This document shows positions 8,845-18,917 of a stretch of DNA of 64,000 nt, piece after piece. The stretch comes from Pandoraea captiosa (GTDB lineage: Bacteria > Pseudomonadota > Gammaproteobacteria > Burkholderiales > Burkholderiaceae). The position numbers and the translations under genes are program-made. The DNA lies in contig NZ_CABPSQ010000002.1 in NCBI RefSeq assembly GCF_902459775.1, forward strand, positions 620,001 to 684,000. The letters run 5' to 3'. How positions within the stretch are numbered: the first letter of the stretch is position 1; each line of letters begins with the position of its first letter. The notes below the pieces were generated by a model. The model did no database searches, had not been told where the DNA came from, and saw only the letters and a program-made list of their open reading frames with translations.

Positions 8845-9693
8845 ATGAACAACCCCACCGTCTGGCTCAATGGCGAACTGGTGCCGCTCGCCGACGCGAA
8901 GATTTCCGTTCTCGACCGAGGTTTTCTCTTCGGTGACGGCATCTACGAAGTCGTGCCGGTCTATCACGGCAAGCCGTTCCGCCTTGCGCAGCATCTGGAC
9001 CGCCTCGAGCGCAGTCTCGCCGAGATCCGCATCGCCAACCCGTACACGCGTGCCGACTGGGAGGCGCTGTTCGCGCGCCTGTCGGCCACGTGCGCGGCCG
9101 ATCCGCACAGCGTGTACGTGCAGGTCACGCGCGGTGTCGCGCCGCGCGCGCACACCTTCCCGAAGGATGTGACGCCGACCGTGTTCGGCATCGCCACGCC
9201 GCTCACGCTGCCGAGTCGCGAGAAAGTGGAGCAGGGCGTTGGCGCAGTCACGCATGAAGACCGCCGCTGGCTGAACTGCCACATCAAGTCGACCTCGCTG
9301 CTGGGCAACGTGCTGATGGCGCAATACGCGGCGGATCACGACGTGCAGGAGACCATCCAGTTCCGTGACGGGCTGCTCACCGAGGCGTCGTCGAGCAACG
9401 TGTGGGTCATCAAGCACGGTGCAATGGCCGCGCCGCAGCGCGATAATCGTATTCTCGAAGGCATTCGCTACGGCGCGCTCGAAGCGCTGGCGCAGGAATG
9501 CGGCATTGCGTTCGAGGAGCGGGCGGTGAGCGAAGCGGAAGTGCGCGACGCCGATGAACTGCTCATCACGTCGGCCACGAAGGAAGTGCTGGCGGTCGTC
9601 TCGCTCGATGGCAAGCCGGTAGGCGACGGCAAACCGGGTCCGGTCTTCCGCGCGCTTTATGCGGCGTATCAACGCGCCAAGGAGGCACTATGA
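8845..9693 (+). CDS. dat: D-amino acid aminotransferase (class IV)
   Basis: 282-residue PLP enzyme of fold type IV that interconverts D-alanine and D-glutamate, supplying D-amino acids for the wall. Family signs are VWLNGELVPLADA at the start, RGFLFGDGIYEV, the PLP lysine in HIKSTSLLGNVL, and the LLTEASSSNVW segment that binds the cofactor phosphate. It starts 19 bases after dacA and overlaps ybeD by 4 bases, so the three are co-transcribed. Branched-chain aminotransferase is the alternative, but the early residues fit the D-amino acid type better. Confidence 0.88.
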   Translation: MNNPTVWLNGELVPLADAKISVLDRGFLFGDGIYEVVPVYHGKPFRLAQHLDRLERSLAEIRIANPYTRADWEALFARLSATCAADPHSVYVQVTRGVAPRAHTFPKDVTPTVFGIATPLTLPSREKVEQGVGAVTHEDRRWLNCHIKSTSLLGNVLMAQYAADHDVQETIQFRDGLLTEASSSNVWVIKHGAMAAPQRDNRILEGIRYGALEALAQECGIAFEERAVSEAEVRDADELLITSATKEVLAVVSLDGKPVGDGKPGPVFRALYAAYQRAKEAL

Positions 9694-9962
9694 CGACGGA
9701 AGAGAAGAAGAGTCTGATCGAGTTTCCGTGCGACTTCCCGATCAAGGTGATGGGCCATGCGCAGGACGGTTTTGCGCAGGCGATTGCGGAGTTGCTGCGT
9801 GAGTTCGACGCGCAGTTCGACGCGGCCACGATCGAAATGCGTCCGTCGAGTTCGGGGAAGTACCTCGGTCTGACCGTCACGGTCCGTGCGCATTCGCAGG
9901 CGCATCTCGACGACATCTACCGCAAGCTGACCAGCCACCCGATGGTCAAGGTGGTGCTCTAA
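9690..9962 (+). CDS. ybeD: YbeD/DUF493 family protein
   Basis: 90-residue ACT-like small protein (DUF493). It begins with the typical IEFPCDFPIKVMG and ends with the KLTSHPMVKVVL stretch. Its start overlaps the dat stop (ATGA). In many proteobacteria it lies directly before lipB; here about 2.8 kb of other genes intervene. Function is not established. Confidence 0.9.
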   Translation: MTTEEKKSLIEFPCDFPIKVMGHAQDGFAQAIAELLREFDAQFDAATIEMRPSSSGKYLGLTVTVRAHSQAHLDDIYRKLTSHPMVKVVL

Positions 9963-9998
9963 CTGGCGTGAAGGGGCGGCTGCGGCTCAGGTTGCAGC

Positions 9999-11039
9999 TC
10001 AGCCGTTCGTCGGCGCCCCGTCATCCGGCGTTACCCTGGGGGCCAGCCCCAGTTGCGCATGCGTTGTCATCTCGCCCGCCGTCGCGGCCATGCCCGCGGC
10101 GAGCGCGGCACCGCTGGGCTGGGCGGGCCGGGCGCGTGTGTCTTTGACCAGATCGAACGCCGCCACCTCTTCCAGAAACCATGTTCTGAATGCCTGAACG
10201 CGCTGCGTATCGAGCACCGCGTGCGGGCACACGAAGAAGTAATCCCATTCGCATGGCGTATCGACATCGGACAGGCGCACCAGTCGCCCGGCCATGATGT
10301 CCCCGACGGCCAGCGAGCGCCGCACCAGTGCCACGCCCTGGCCGACGATGGCGGCCTGCGACAGCATTCCCGAATCCTCGTACATCATGCCCTGCATCGG
10401 CTCGGGCAGGTCGAAGCCTGCCGAAGCGAACCACGGCGCCCACGGCTCGTCGTGCGAGCGCAGCAGGGTGCTGGCACGGAATTCCTCGGCCGTTTGCGGC
10501 AGCTTGCCGTCGTTGTAAGTCGGGCTGCACGCCGGGAAGAAGACGTCGTCGAGCACTTTCTCGATGTGCAGGCCGGGCCAGTTTCCCTTACCCATGCGCA
10601 GCGCCACGTCGACGTCGTCGCGTTCGAAGTCGGTCAACTGTGCGCTGCATCGCAATTCGACTTCCAGTTCCGGGTGCCGGTCGATGAACCGGCCGATGCG
10701 CGGCGTGAGCCAGCGACTGGCGAACGACGGCATGGTCGTGAGCACCAGTCGGCGTTCGCTGCGCGTGCCCGCCTGAAGCTTGCGCGTGGCCTGCGCGATG
10801 TCGGTGAGGGCGGTGCGGATCGATGTCGCGTACTGGCGTCCCGCCGGCGTGATGCTGATGCGCTTGCCGTTACGGGCAAAGAGCGTGGTGCCCAGTTCCT
10901 GCTCCAGCGCGCGGATCTGGTGGCTGATGGCGCCGTGCGTGACGAACAATTCCTCGGCGGCACGTGAGAAGCTCTCGAGGCGGGCGGCCGCCTCGAACGC
11001 GCGCAAGGCGCTTAGATTGGGAAGTCTCCGAAGATCCAT
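9999..11039 (-). CDS. LysR-family regulator (GcvA type)
   Basis: 346 residues with an N-terminal winged helix (LSALRAFEAAARLESFSRAAEEL, then HGAISHQIRALEQELG) and a LysR substrate-binding domain. The MDLRRLPNLSALRAFEAAAR start resembles the GcvA branch, which controls glycine cleavage genes elsewhere. It is convergent with ybeD, and the DUF2917 gene starts 100 bases away on the other strand, so it may regulate that neighbour. The last about 45 residues are Ala/Gly/Thr rich and atypical. Confidence 0.85.
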   Translation of the reverse strand: MDLRRLPNLSALRAFEAAARLESFSRAAEELFVTHGAISHQIRALEQELGTTLFARNGKRISITPAGRQYATSIRTALTDIAQATRKLQAGTRSERRLVLTTMPSFASRWLTPRIGRFIDRHPELEVELRCSAQLTDFERDDVDVALRMGKGNWPGLHIEKVLDDVFFPACSPTYNDGKLPQTAEEFRASTLLRSHDEPWAPWFASAGFDLPEPMQGMMYEDSGMLSQAAIVGQGVALVRRSLAVGDIMAGRLVRLSDVDTPCEWDYFFVCPHAVLDTQRVQAFRTWFLEEVAAFDLVKDTRARPAQPSGAALAAGMAATAGEMTTHAQLGLAPRVTPDDGAPTNG

Positions 11040-11139
11040 GTGAGCTTTATTCGCAAGGCCGTGAAAATATGTCGTTTGGTGCGGCGCCTGCCAGTCCCTA
11101 TGATTCAGTCATTGTCTCGCACTGAGTGGGGGTCGTAAA

Positions 11140-11472
11140 ATGCAAAACAATTTGACAAAGGTTCAGTACTTCTACGGTCTTCGCCCGGGCGAAGTCATCA
11201 CGCTCGACCTGCATCACGAGCATACGCTTGTCGCGCGCGGCGCGTCGGTCTGGGTCACGCGAGCGGGCGATCCCCGCGACTACTGGCTCGCGCCGGGCCA
11301 ACGCCTCGCCGTCGAGCCGGGACGCCGCTACTGGCTCTCCTCCGAGGATGTCGCCGAAGCCGAACTGGAGCGAGAAGTAGCGCGCCGCTTTTCGCTGATG
11401 CGTGTGCTTCGCAAGTGGCTGGCCGGTCGTCGCGCTGCGCGGGAAGCCAATTCGTGCACGGCGGCCGCCTGA
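11140..11472 (+). CDS. DUF2917 domain protein
   Basis: 110-residue protein with the short cupin-like DUF2917 pattern: RPGEVITLDLHHEHTLVARG, then VWVTRAGDPRDYWLAPGQRL. This family is frequent in Burkholderiales and often sits divergent from a GcvA-type LysR gene, exactly as here. The function is unknown. The basic, Arg/Ala-rich C-terminus (about residues 85-110) is not part of the domain. Confidence 0.8.
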   Translation: MQNNLTKVQYFYGLRPGEVITLDLHHEHTLVARGASVWVTRAGDPRDYWLAPGQRLAVEPGRRYWLSSEDVAEAELEREVARRFSLMRVLRKWLAGRRAAREANSCTAAA

Positions 11473-11702
11473 CGTAAGCTGAGGACTGCCGGGCATCGTC
11501 CCGCAAACAGATCACGCGTTCCGAGGCAATGATTGCCGAGGAGCGCGTGTTTCATTTTGCGTGCCGTTTCCATGATTGCGGACGATACTGTCTGTCACCC
11601 GAATGTGTTAATCGAATTCACAACAAGGCGCGCAATAATCGAACCCCAATACCCGGAAAATACGTCGAAACCAGCGTAATCGTTTCCCCCGAGCCAATCC
11701 TG

Positions 11703-12638
11703 ATGAACCCAGCTTCGCCCCCCACACCGATGCCTTCAGCCTCCACACCGAACCCTCAGGCCGACGAGCGCCTCGGACGTCTGCTGATGATCGCCGCCAT
11801 GGTGATCTCGGGGACCATCGGCTTTTTCGTCCTGATGTCGGGGCAACCCGCGCTGAACGTGGTGTTCTTCCGGTGCCTGATCGGCTCGCTGAGTTTGTGC
11901 GCGTGGTGTGCGTATCGCGGCTACTGGCGCGGCTTTCGCATGGCGCGCTGGCAAGTCGTGAACGTTGTGCTGGGCGCGGTGACGCTCGTCTCGAACTGGT
12001 ACTTCCTGTTCACGGCGTACAAGCTCACGTCGGTGGGAATTACGACGGTCGTCTACAACGTCCAGCCGTTCCTGCTGGTGCTGGCCGGCATCGTCGTCAC
12101 GCGTGAGCGGCCGTCGCTTGCCACCATGGGATGCCTCGGCGTGGCGTTCGCCGGTCTGGTCATCCTGGCGGAACCGGGCGGCGTGCATGGGAAGGGCTAT
12201 CTGCTCGGCGTGGCGAGTGCGCTGGCCGCCGCGACCCTGTACGCGGCCACCACGCTCTTTACCAAGAAGCTCGCCGGGACGATCCGACCGGAAATCATTG
12301 CCGCGCTGCACATGGTGATCGGCGCTGTCGTCTTCGTCTGGATGGCCGATTTCGGACAGCTGCCGTCCGCGCCACGCGAATGGGGCGCGATCGTCACGCT
12401 GGGGCTTTTCCATACGACGTTCATGTATTTGCTGCTCTATGGCGCGTTTCAGAAGGCGTCGACGTCGAGTCTTGCGGTGTTCGGCTTCGTCTACCCGGTC
12501 GTCGCCGTGGCGGTCGATTTTCTGGCATTTGATATCGTCCTGCATCCGACCCAGTGGCTTGGCGGCGCGATGATCGTGCTGGCGGCGGGCTGGTACGCGC
12601 GGGGAATGGGCGTCTCGACGTCCCGAAAGGCCGCGTGA
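11703..12638 (+). CDS. DMT-superfamily (EamA) transporter
   Basis: 311-residue inner-membrane protein with about ten helices in two EamA halves; [30 protein letters not shown] ends the first half. Such proteins export amino acids or metabolites. Start ATG 11703 follows CCAATCCTG with only a poor ribosome site; an in-frame extension back to 11529 lacks hydrophobic or domain character. It lies between DUF2917 and lipB and interrupts the expected ybeD-lipB link. Confidence 0.85.
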   Translation: MNPASPPTPMPSASTPNPQADERLGRLLMIAAMVISGTIGFFVLMSGQPALNVVFFRCLIGSLSLCAWCAYRGYWRGFRMARWQVVNVVLGAVTLVSNWYFLFTAYKLTSVGITTVVYNVQPFLLVLAGIVVTRERPSLATMGCLGVAFAGLVILAEPGGVHGKGYLLGVASALAAATLYAATTLFTKKLAGTIRPEIIAALHMVIGAVVFVWMADFGQLPSAPREWGAIVTLGLFHTTFMYLLLYGAFQKASTSSLAVFGFVYPVVAVAVDFLAFDIVLHPTQWLGGAMIVLAAGWYARGMGVSTSRKAA

Positions 12639-12739
12639 GCGGTCTCGCCCGAGCGTTGCAGCCGGGCAACACCCGCCCGGTGAGGCCCGTGCGACGGGAC
12701 ACCGAGCAAGACCGGCGCGGTTTCGCTAAAATTGCGGCC

Positions 12740-13453
12740 ATGACCTCCCCGATCGAAGTTTGCTGGCGCGGCACGGAAGACTACGCCACATCGTTCGACG
12801 CCATGCGCGCCTACACCGACGCGCGCGGCCCGAACGGCCCCGACCAGCTCTGGATCGTCCAGCATCCGCCCGTCTACACGCTCGGACACGCCGGCGATCC
12901 TGCTCACCTGCTTGTCGCCAATACCGGTATCCCGCTCGTCAAGGTCGATCGCGGCGGCCAGATCACGTATCACGGCCCCGGCCAGGTCGTGGTCTATCTG
13001 CTCGTCGACCTGCGTCGACGCAAGCTTGGCGTGCGCGAAATGGTGCGGCTGATCGAGCAGGCGGTGATCGACACCCTTGGAGCGTATAATCTCGACGTTG
13101 AGCGCCGGGCCGGCGCGCCGGGCATCTACGTGAGCCCCGCCGACGGCACCGCAGCGCATGCCGGCGCAAAGATCGCTGCGCTCGGATTGAAGATCCGCAA
13201 CGGATGCAGTTATCACGGCGTGTCGCTGAACGTCGCCATGGATCTGCGCCCGTTCGACTGGATCAATCCGTGCGGATACGCCGGCTTGCAAACCGTAGAT
13301 ATGGCCACGCTTGGCGTGGCTCCCCGCTGGGACGAAGTGGCCGCGCGACTGGCGCAGCAACTCGGTCAACATCTCGAACAGCACCCCGCGACGACCGATG
13401 TCGCGCCGCAGGCCGGTAACGATCCGGCCACGAGCGCAAACGCCGCCGCCTGA
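12740..13453 (+). CDS. lipB: Octanoyl-ACP:protein octanoyltransferase
   Basis: 237-residue LipB, the first enzyme of lipoate synthesis, moving octanoate from acyl carrier protein to lipoyl domains. Key marks are [10 protein letters not shown], the [11 protein letters not shown] loop, the catalytic Lys in [11 protein letters not shown] and the NPCGYAGL region near the end; the expected active-site Cys is in that NPCGY motif. Start ATG 12740 agrees with other LipB proteins. The stop lies 24 bases before lipA. The Ala/Thr-rich tail after [11 protein letters not shown] is an extra. Confidence 0.94.
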   Translation: MTSPIEVCWRGTEDYATSFDAMRAYTDARGPNGPDQLWIVQHPPVYTLGHAGDPAHLLVANTGIPLVKVDRGGQITYHGPGQVVVYLLVDLRRRKLGVREMVRLIEQAVIDTLGAYNLDVERRAGAPGIYVSPADGTAAHAGAKIAALGLKIRNGCSYHGVSLNVAMDLRPFDWINPCGYAGLQTVDMATLGVAPRWDEVAARLAQQLGQHLEQHPATTDVAPQAGNDPATSANAAA

Positions 13454-13477
13454 TTGGACGCCTGGAACGCCCCCATC

Positions 13478-14485
13478 ATGACCACCGTGACTCAGAACGA
13501 CAGCACGAGCAAGGAAGTTCGCTCGATCGACGGCGAATACGACGCTACCGCCAAGCAAAAGTCCCAAGCCAAGACGGCGCGCATTCCGATCAAGGTCGTG
13601 CCGATCGAACGTCTGAAGAAGCCGGACTGGATTCGCGTAAAGGCGGCCACTCACACCTCCCGCTTCTACGAGATCAAGCAAATTCTGCGTGAGCACAACT
13701 TGCACACCGTGTGCGAAGAGGCGAGCTGCCCGAATATCGGCGAGTGCTTCGGCAAGGGCACGGCCACGTTCATGATCATGGGCGACAAGTGCACGCGGCG
13801 CTGCCCGTTCTGCGACGTCGGCCATGGCCGTCCGGACCCGCTCGACGCCGACGAGCCGCTCAATCTGGCGAAGACCATCGCCGCGATGCGCCTGAAGTAC
13901 GTGGTGATCACGAGCGTGGACCGCGACGATCTGCGCGACGGCGGTGCGCAACACTTCGTCGACTGCATCCGTCACGTTCGCGAACTTTCGCCCTCGACGC
14001 GCATTGAAATTCTGACGCCGGACTTCCGCGCTCGTCTGGATCGCGCGCTGGGCATTCTGAACGCCGCACCGCCCGATGTGATGAACCACAATCTGGAAAC
14101 GGTGCCCCGTCTGTACAAGGAAGCGCGCCCGGGCTCGGACTACCAGCATTCGCTGAACCTGCTCAAGGAATTCAAGGCCGCGCATCCCGATGTCTCGACG
14201 AAGTCGGGCCTGATGGTCGGACTGGGCGAGACGGACGAAGAAATCCTGCAAGTCATGCGTGACATGCGCGCACACAACGTCGACATGCTCACGATCGGTC
14301 AGTATCTGCAACCGTCGGAACACCACCTGCCGGTGCGCCGTTACGTGACGCCGGACACCTTCAAGATGTTCGAAGAAGAGGCCTACAAGATGGGCTTCAC
14401 GCACGCCGCCGTGGGCGCGATGGTGCGTTCGAGCTATCACGCCGACGTGCAGGCACACGAAGCGGGTGTCGCCGACGCCATCTGA
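13478..14485 (+). CDS. lipA: Lipoyl synthase
   Basis: 335-residue radical SAM enzyme that inserts two sulfurs into protein-bound octanoate. The auxiliary cluster motif is [12 protein letters not shown] and the radical SAM motif is CTRRCPFC, with [19 protein letters not shown] following. ATG 13478 is preferred; a TTG at 13454 would add eight residues. It forms a pair with lipB and is followed by a strong terminator. Confidence 0.96.
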   Translation: MTTVTQNDSTSKEVRSIDGEYDATAKQKSQAKTARIPIKVVPIERLKKPDWIRVKAATHTSRFYEIKQILREHNLHTVCEEASCPNIGECFGKGTATFMIMGDKCTRRCPFCDVGHGRPDPLDADEPLNLAKTIAAMRLKYVVITSVDRDDLRDGGAQHFVDCIRHVRELSPSTRIEILTPDFRARLDRALGILNAAPPDVMNHNLETVPRLYKEARPGSDYQHSLNLLKEFKAAHPDVSTKSGLMVGLGETDEEILQVMRDMRAHNVDMLTIGQYLQPSEHHLPVRRYVTPDTFKMFEEEAYKMGFTHAAVGAMVRSSYHADVQAHEAGVADAI

Positions 14486-14520
14486 TCGGTCCGATCAGAA
14501 TTTGCCGGGTGACATGTAAA

Positions 14521-14555
14521 AACGCGGATCGTCTTTTGGCGATCCGCGTTTTTTT
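14521..14555 (+). terminator. Rho-independent terminator after lipA
   Basis: AACGCGGATCG (14521-14531) pairs perfectly with CGATCCGCGTT (14540-14550) around an 8-base loop and runs into a T tract. It closes the lipB-lipA unit. Confidence 0.9.
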
Positions 14556-14867
14556 GTGCCTGGTCGTTGACGACCCGACCCGCGGGGAGTGTGCCGTCCG
14601 GGCATATCCGGTAAGGCGCTCGAAGCCTGCGACGAGTGTTCGAAGACGATTACGACACGTCACAAGCCGCGCCCGGTTCGATAGGCGATACGTGCCGTCG
14701 GCACTCGCAGATATCGACTAACGCGGTGAATACGTGCTTCCATTTGCCCTCATCGTCGCCGAAATTTCCGTTTCCGGCGGCGCCTGCCTGTCTCCCTGCC
14801 ACGAAATATGTTGTAACAAGCATCACCTTGTCGCCTTTCTGACGTTGTTTCAGAATATTCGGACGGC

Positions 14868-14910
14868 GTTTTGCGTAGCAAAACACTGTTCCCGAAATGG
14901 TTATTTCGGG
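14868..14910. promoter_or_regulatory. Two palindromes before the N-formylglutamate amidohydrolase gene
   Basis: GTTTTGC-GTA-GCAAAAC (14868-14884) and CCCGAAAT-GGTT-ATTTCGGG (14891-14910) are perfect inverted repeats 6 bases apart, ending 31 bases before the ATG at 14942. They are good candidates for operators of the IclR-type regulator encoded just downstream. The rest of the 14556-14867 gap shows no gene. Confidence 0.5.
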
Positions 14911-14941
14911 CGGAAGTTCCGGATGCACGCCAGGAGGCAGC

Positions 14942-15844
14942 ATGTCCCGTCAGGTCACTGAGGGCCGATTTTTTGTGGAGGCGCCGCAAGGTGACCCGAA
15001 CGGTGCGAAGCGTGCCGGCGCGCGCTTGCCGATCGTGATCGATGTGCCGCACAGCGGCCACGTGCTTCCGCCGGATTTCGACACCGTGGCCCCGACGGCA
15101 GCGATCCTCGCCTGCGGCGATGCCTATGTCGACGAACTCTGGTCAGTGGCGACCCGGCACGGCGCGACGCTGGTCGCGGCGCTCTTCCCCCGCGCCTACA
15201 TCGACCCGAATCGCGCCGAACACGACCTCGATCCCGAATTGCTTGCGAGCTTGTGGCCGCATGACGCACGTCCGCAAGCGTACAGCGAGCGGGGCGTCGG
15301 CTTGCTGCACCGGTTCGCTGCGCCCAACGTGCCGCTTTACGACCGGCGTCTGACGGTGCCTGAAGTCGAGCGCCGGATTCACGACTATTACCGGCCGTAC
15401 CGACAGGCATTGCGCGACGCGCTTGACACCGCGTGGCAGCGTCATGGCGTCGTCTGGCATCTCGACTGTCACTCGATGCGTTCGCGCGGCGGTGCGCTGG
15501 ACCCCGATGCGGGCATGACGCGCCCCGACGTGCTGGTGAGCGACGGCGACGGCACCACGGCCAATCCCGCGTTCTCGCGCTGGGTGATGGCGGAATTCAC
15601 GCGGCTGGGCTTTCGCGTGGCCTACAACACGCCGTATCGCGGTGGCGACCTCGTGCGCCACTTCGGCCGTCCTGCCGAGGGACGCCACAGTGTGCAGATC
15701 GAACTGAACCAGGCGCTCTATCTGGATGAATCGAGCGTCGACAGGCCGGTACGACATTCGGGCTTTTCGACGCTGCAATCGCAACTTGGCCAATTTGCGG
15801 CGGCGCTCGCCGCGTATGCCGAACAACATAGCGAGGAAGTTTGA
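14942..15844 (+). CDS. N-formylglutamate amidohydrolase family protein
   Basis: 300-residue zinc hydrolase of the HutG type, which releases formate from N-formylglutamate in histidine breakdown. Motifs: IVIDVPHSGHVLP near the start, DAYVDELW, FPRAYIDPNR, the metal-binding WHLDCHSMRS and GRHSVQIELNQALYL. No other hut genes are present; an IclR regulator overlaps its stop and a NitT/TauT-type importer follows, so the real substrate may be another N-formyl or imidazole-derived acid. ATG 14942 follows GGAGGCAGC. Confidence 0.85.
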   Translation: MSRQVTEGRFFVEAPQGDPNGAKRAGARLPIVIDVPHSGHVLPPDFDTVAPTAAILACGDAYVDELWSVATRHGATLVAALFPRAYIDPNRAEHDLDPELLASLWPHDARPQAYSERGVGLLHRFAAPNVPLYDRRLTVPEVERRIHDYYRPYRQALRDALDTAWQRHGVVWHLDCHSMRSRGGALDPDAGMTRPDVLVSDGDGTTANPAFSRWVMAEFTRLGFRVAYNTPYRGGDLVRHFGRPAEGRHSVQIELNQALYLDESSVDRPVRHSGFSTLQSQLGQFAAALAAYAEQHSEEV

Positions 15845-16623
15845 TGGACTACACAGTCGCTTCGGTCGACACGGCGCTTTCGCTGCTGTCGCTGGTCGGG
15901 GAGTGCCCCGGCCTGGGTGTGACGGAACTGGCGCAGCGCGCCGGGTTGAACAAGTCGCGGGCCTTTCGTCTGTTGGCAACGCTCGAGCAGCACCGCTGGG
16001 TGGTCCGCGAGGGCAGCCCGGTTACCTACGTGCTTGGCGCCCAGGCGCTGGTGCTCGGTGTGGCGGGACACGAGCAGGTCAATCTCGTGAAGGTCGCGCA
16101 TCGCCATCTGCAGGCGCTCAATCGCGCGCTCAACGAGAACATTCAGTTGCGCGTGCGCGACGGTCTGGAGTCGCTGTGTGTCGCGCGCGTCGAATCGACG
16201 CACGAGTTGCGCGTGCACGGTGTGGTCGGCAACCGTCGCCCTCTCTATGTCGGCGCGTCGGGTCGCGTGCTGCTGGCCTTCGCTTCGGACGACGTCCGTG
16301 CACAGGTGCTGGGGCGCCCGCGCAAACGCTTCACGGCGGGCACGCTCATCGAGCGCGACGAACTCGCCGCCGAATTGCTCAACGTGCGCCGTCAGGATTG
16401 CGCGGTGAGCTTCGGCGAGCTGGCCCCCGAAGCCGTCTCCGTTGCTGTGCCGGTTCGCGATGCGTCGGGTGAAGTCATCGCGTCGCTGTCGGCGTCGGGC
16501 CCGTCGTCGCGCATGACGCGCGCGCTGTTGCCGGACATCTCGTCACGCCTGTCGGCATGTGCGGCGGAAATCTCGGCAGCGCTCGGCTATCAGACGCCGG
16601 TGCCTGAAGTGCTGTCTGCCTGA
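15844..16623 (+). CDS. IclR-family regulator
   Basis: 259 residues: an N-terminal winged helix (TALSLLSLVGECPGLGVTELAQRAGLNKSRAFRLLATLE) and a C-terminal effector domain with the RPLYVGASGRVLLAF motif. Its ATG overlaps the amidohydrolase stop by one base, so the two are translated together. Palindromes on both sides (14868-14910 and 16841-16856) suggest it controls both its own operon and the ABC importer. Confidence 0.88.
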   Translation: MDYTVASVDTALSLLSLVGECPGLGVTELAQRAGLNKSRAFRLLATLEQHRWVVREGSPVTYVLGAQALVLGVAGHEQVNLVKVAHRHLQALNRALNENIQLRVRDGLESLCVARVESTHELRVHGVVGNRRPLYVGASGRVLLAFASDDVRAQVLGRPRKRFTAGTLIERDELAAELLNVRRQDCAVSFGELAPEAVSVAVPVRDASGEVIASLSASGPSSRMTRALLPDISSRLSACAAEISAALGYQTPVPEVLSA

Positions 16624-16651
16624 GCGCTGCCGGCGTTCGCACCAGGAAAAC

Positions 16652-16856
16652 GATGGCGCGACGCATTGCGCTGCGCCATCGACACCTCGTCTCGACAATC
16701 CGCCCGCCGCTTCCCCCGGTCATGAGGCACGTCGAAGCGAGGTTTCGTTTTTTTCAACGAATCGTTGTGTGGCGCCCTCGCCCGGGAAGGACGGCCGGCG
16801 AGGGGGTTGTGCGTGCCGCGCTTCCCCAATTCGCCTGATTTTCTGGAATTCCAGAA
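16652..16856. promoter_or_regulatory. Hairpin and 16-bp palindrome in the iclR-importer gap
   Basis: The 425-base gap between the IclR gene and the importer holds a hairpin GATGGCGC/GCGCCATC (16652-16659, 16673-16680) right after iclR, without a T tract, and further on a perfect palindrome TTCTGGAATTCCAGAA (16841-16856). The latter has the TGGAA-TTCCA arms common in IclR-type operators. No credible gene is seen in the gap. Confidence 0.5.
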
Positions 16857-17048
16857 TCTTTATGGGCGTATTTTCCGATTTTTCGTATAACCGAACATCG
16901 GGTTTTCCACAGCTTCCCACAATAAAATCAACGACTTGCATTGTTGGCATAAGTATTGCTTTCTAACGCGCGTGCTGCCGTGTCGTACGGAATCCCATCC
17001 GGAATCCGGAAAACCAGAGCAAGCCGTTCTAATAAGAGAGGAGACCTT

Positions 17049-18017
17049 ATGTTCAAGCAATGCCTTGCCGCCGCTGCGCTGTGTGCAGCCTCGCTACACG
17101 CTTTCGCCGACGATGTGGTGCGTTTGGGGAACCTGAAATTCGCCCATTACGGCGCCGTGTCGTACATGAAGGTGATCGGGCCGAAGTACGGCCTGAAGAT
17201 CGAAGAGCGCATGTTCGCCAAGGGCGTGGACATCATGCCGGCGATCGTGGCGGGTCAGATCGACGTGTCGGCAAGCGCGCTTGATGCCGCGATTGCGGGT
17301 CGTGCGCAGGGCGCGCCGATCTACGCGGTAGCCGGTTTTGCCAAGGGCGGTGTGCGCCTCGTGGCGAAGAAGGGACTGCCGATCACCAAGGTTGCCGATC
17401 TCAAGGGCAAGAAGGTCGGGGTCGCGCGTGGCGGCGCCCAGGAACTGATTCTGTACGCGGAACTGGCCAAGGCCGGTCTGAGCTGGTCGGATCAGCCGGG
17501 CAAGGACGTGCAGATCATGTTCATGGCCTTTGCCGATCTGAATCAGGCGCTTGCCGCCGGCAGCATCGACGCGATGTGCCAGTCCGAGCCGCAAGCCTCG
17601 CAATCCATCAACAAGGGCTTCGGCGTCGAAGTGCTCAAGCCGTACGACACGCCGATCGGCGAGCCGGTGCGTGCGCTCGTGATCACCGAGAAGCTCTACA
17701 AGGAAAAGCCGGACGTCGCACAACGCCTGATGTACGCGTTCGTCGAAGCGACCGACTATTTCATCAAGAATCCGAAGGCGGCCGAGAAGTTCGTTCGCGA
17801 GGACATGTTCAAGAACCAGATCACCGAGCAGGATTTCACGGACGCCATCGGCAACTCGCCGTACAGCTACGACCTGAACCTCTCGCATGTGCAACTCACG
17901 ACCGACCTGATGAAGAAGTACGGCGTGGGCAAGTTGCAGGATCCGGTGCCGAAGGCTGACGACTGGGTCAAGCTCGACTTGCTCGCCAAGGCGAAAACCA
18001 AGCTGAACATCAAGTAA
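17049..18017 (+). CDS. NitT/TauT-type ABC substrate-binding protein
   Basis: 322-residue periplasmic binding protein of the SsuA/THI5-like fold. The signal peptide is MFKQCLAAAALCAASLHAFA; features such as VAGQIDVSASALDAAIAGRAQG and LKGKKVGVARGGAQE are those of sulfonate, nitrate and thiamine-precursor binders. ATG 17049 follows AAGAGAGGAGA, a strong ribosome site. With the next two genes it forms a full importer. Context with an N-formylglutamate amidohydrolase suggests an organic acid or amide, but this is inference. Confidence 0.85.
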   Translation: MFKQCLAAAALCAASLHAFADDVVRLGNLKFAHYGAVSYMKVIGPKYGLKIEERMFAKGVDIMPAIVAGQIDVSASALDAAIAGRAQGAPIYAVAGFAKGGVRLVAKKGLPITKVADLKGKKVGVARGGAQELILYAELAKAGLSWSDQPGKDVQIMFMAFADLNQALAAGSIDAMCQSEPQASQSINKGFGVEVLKPYDTPIGEPVRALVITEKLYKEKPDVAQRLMYAFVEATDYFIKNPKAAEKFVREDMFKNQITEQDFTDAIGNSPYSYDLNLSHVQLTTDLMKKYGVGKLQDPVPKADDWVKLDLLAKAKTKLNIK

Positions 18018-18031
18018 GGCGAGGCGACCGG

Positions 18032-18904
18032 ATGTCCGCTGTCATTGCAAAACCGGGCGCCTCGGGCGCCTCGGGCGCTTCAGGTACGTCACGTACTTCA
18101 CGCGCCGCGCGCATGCTGCGCGGTGTATTGATTCCGCTCGCGGTCGTGGTGATCTGGCAGATCGTCACCGGCCTGGGCTGGATCAACCCGATCATTCTTC
18201 CGTCGCCGCTGGCCGTCGTGGTCAAGTGGTGGCAATACCTCAAGCCGACTGTGGCGATGGCCGACGGCTTCAGTGCATGGCTGCAATCGAGCGAGTTGCT
18301 CATGGACGCCACGCACAGCCTGTACCGCGTGGTCATGGGCTTTCTCGTCGGTGCAGGCATTGCGCTGCCGCTGGGCCTGCTCATGGGCACGAGCACGCGT
18401 GTCTACGGCCTGTTCAACCCGCTGGTGCAGGTGGTGCGTCCGATTCCCCCGATCGCGTACATCCCGCTCGCGATCCTGTGGTTCGGGTTGGGGAATCCGC
18501 CCGCGTTCTTCCTCATCGCGCTGGGCGCGTTCTTCCCCGTGCTGATGAACACGATCGCCGGCGTGCGCCATGTCGACGGCATCTATCTGCGCGCCGCGCG
18601 CAATCTCGGCGCGGGCCAGCTGACCATTTTCCGTCGCGTGATTCTGCCGGCCGCGACGCCCTACATTCTGTCGGGCGTGCGCATCGGTATCGGCACGGCG
18701 TTCATCGTCGTGATCGTCGCGGAGATGATTGCCGTGAACAACGGTCTGGGCTACCGCATTCTGGAAGCCCGCGAATACATGTGGTCCGACAAGATCATCG
18801 CGGGCATGCTGACCATCGGCCTGCTCGGTCTGGTGATCGACCTCGGCATGGATCGTCTCAACAACCACCTGCTCAAGTGGCACCGTGGTCTGGAAACCAA
18901 GTGA
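18032..18904 (+). CDS. NitT/TauT-type ABC permease
   Basis: 290-residue inner-membrane permease with about six helices and the ABC-docking loop NLGAGQLTIFRRVILPAATPYILSG in the C-terminal half. The first about 25 residues are a soluble tract with SGA/SGT repeats made of 9-bp DNA units (18058-18090), absent from typical SsuC/TauC proteins. It starts 14 bases after the binding protein stop. Confidence 0.88.
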   Translation: MSAVIAKPGASGASGASGTSRTSRAARMLRGVLIPLAVVVIWQIVTGLGWINPIILPSPLAVVVKWWQYLKPTVAMADGFSAWLQSSELLMDATHSLYRVVMGFLVGAGIALPLGLLMGTSTRVYGLFNPLVQVVRPIPPIAYIPLAILWFGLGNPPAFFLIALGAFFPVLMNTIAGVRHVDGIYLRAARNLGAGQLTIFRRVILPAATPYILSGVRIGIGTAFIVVIVAEMIAVNNGLGYRILEAREYMWSDKIIAGMLTIGLLGLVIDLGMDRLNNHLLKWHRGLETK

Positions 18905-18917
18905 GGAGACGAGCGAC

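Noticed and set aside
12491-14458. 655-residue minus-strand frame
   Set aside because: Antisense to EamA, lipB and lipA, which are well-supported genes; no recognisable domain.
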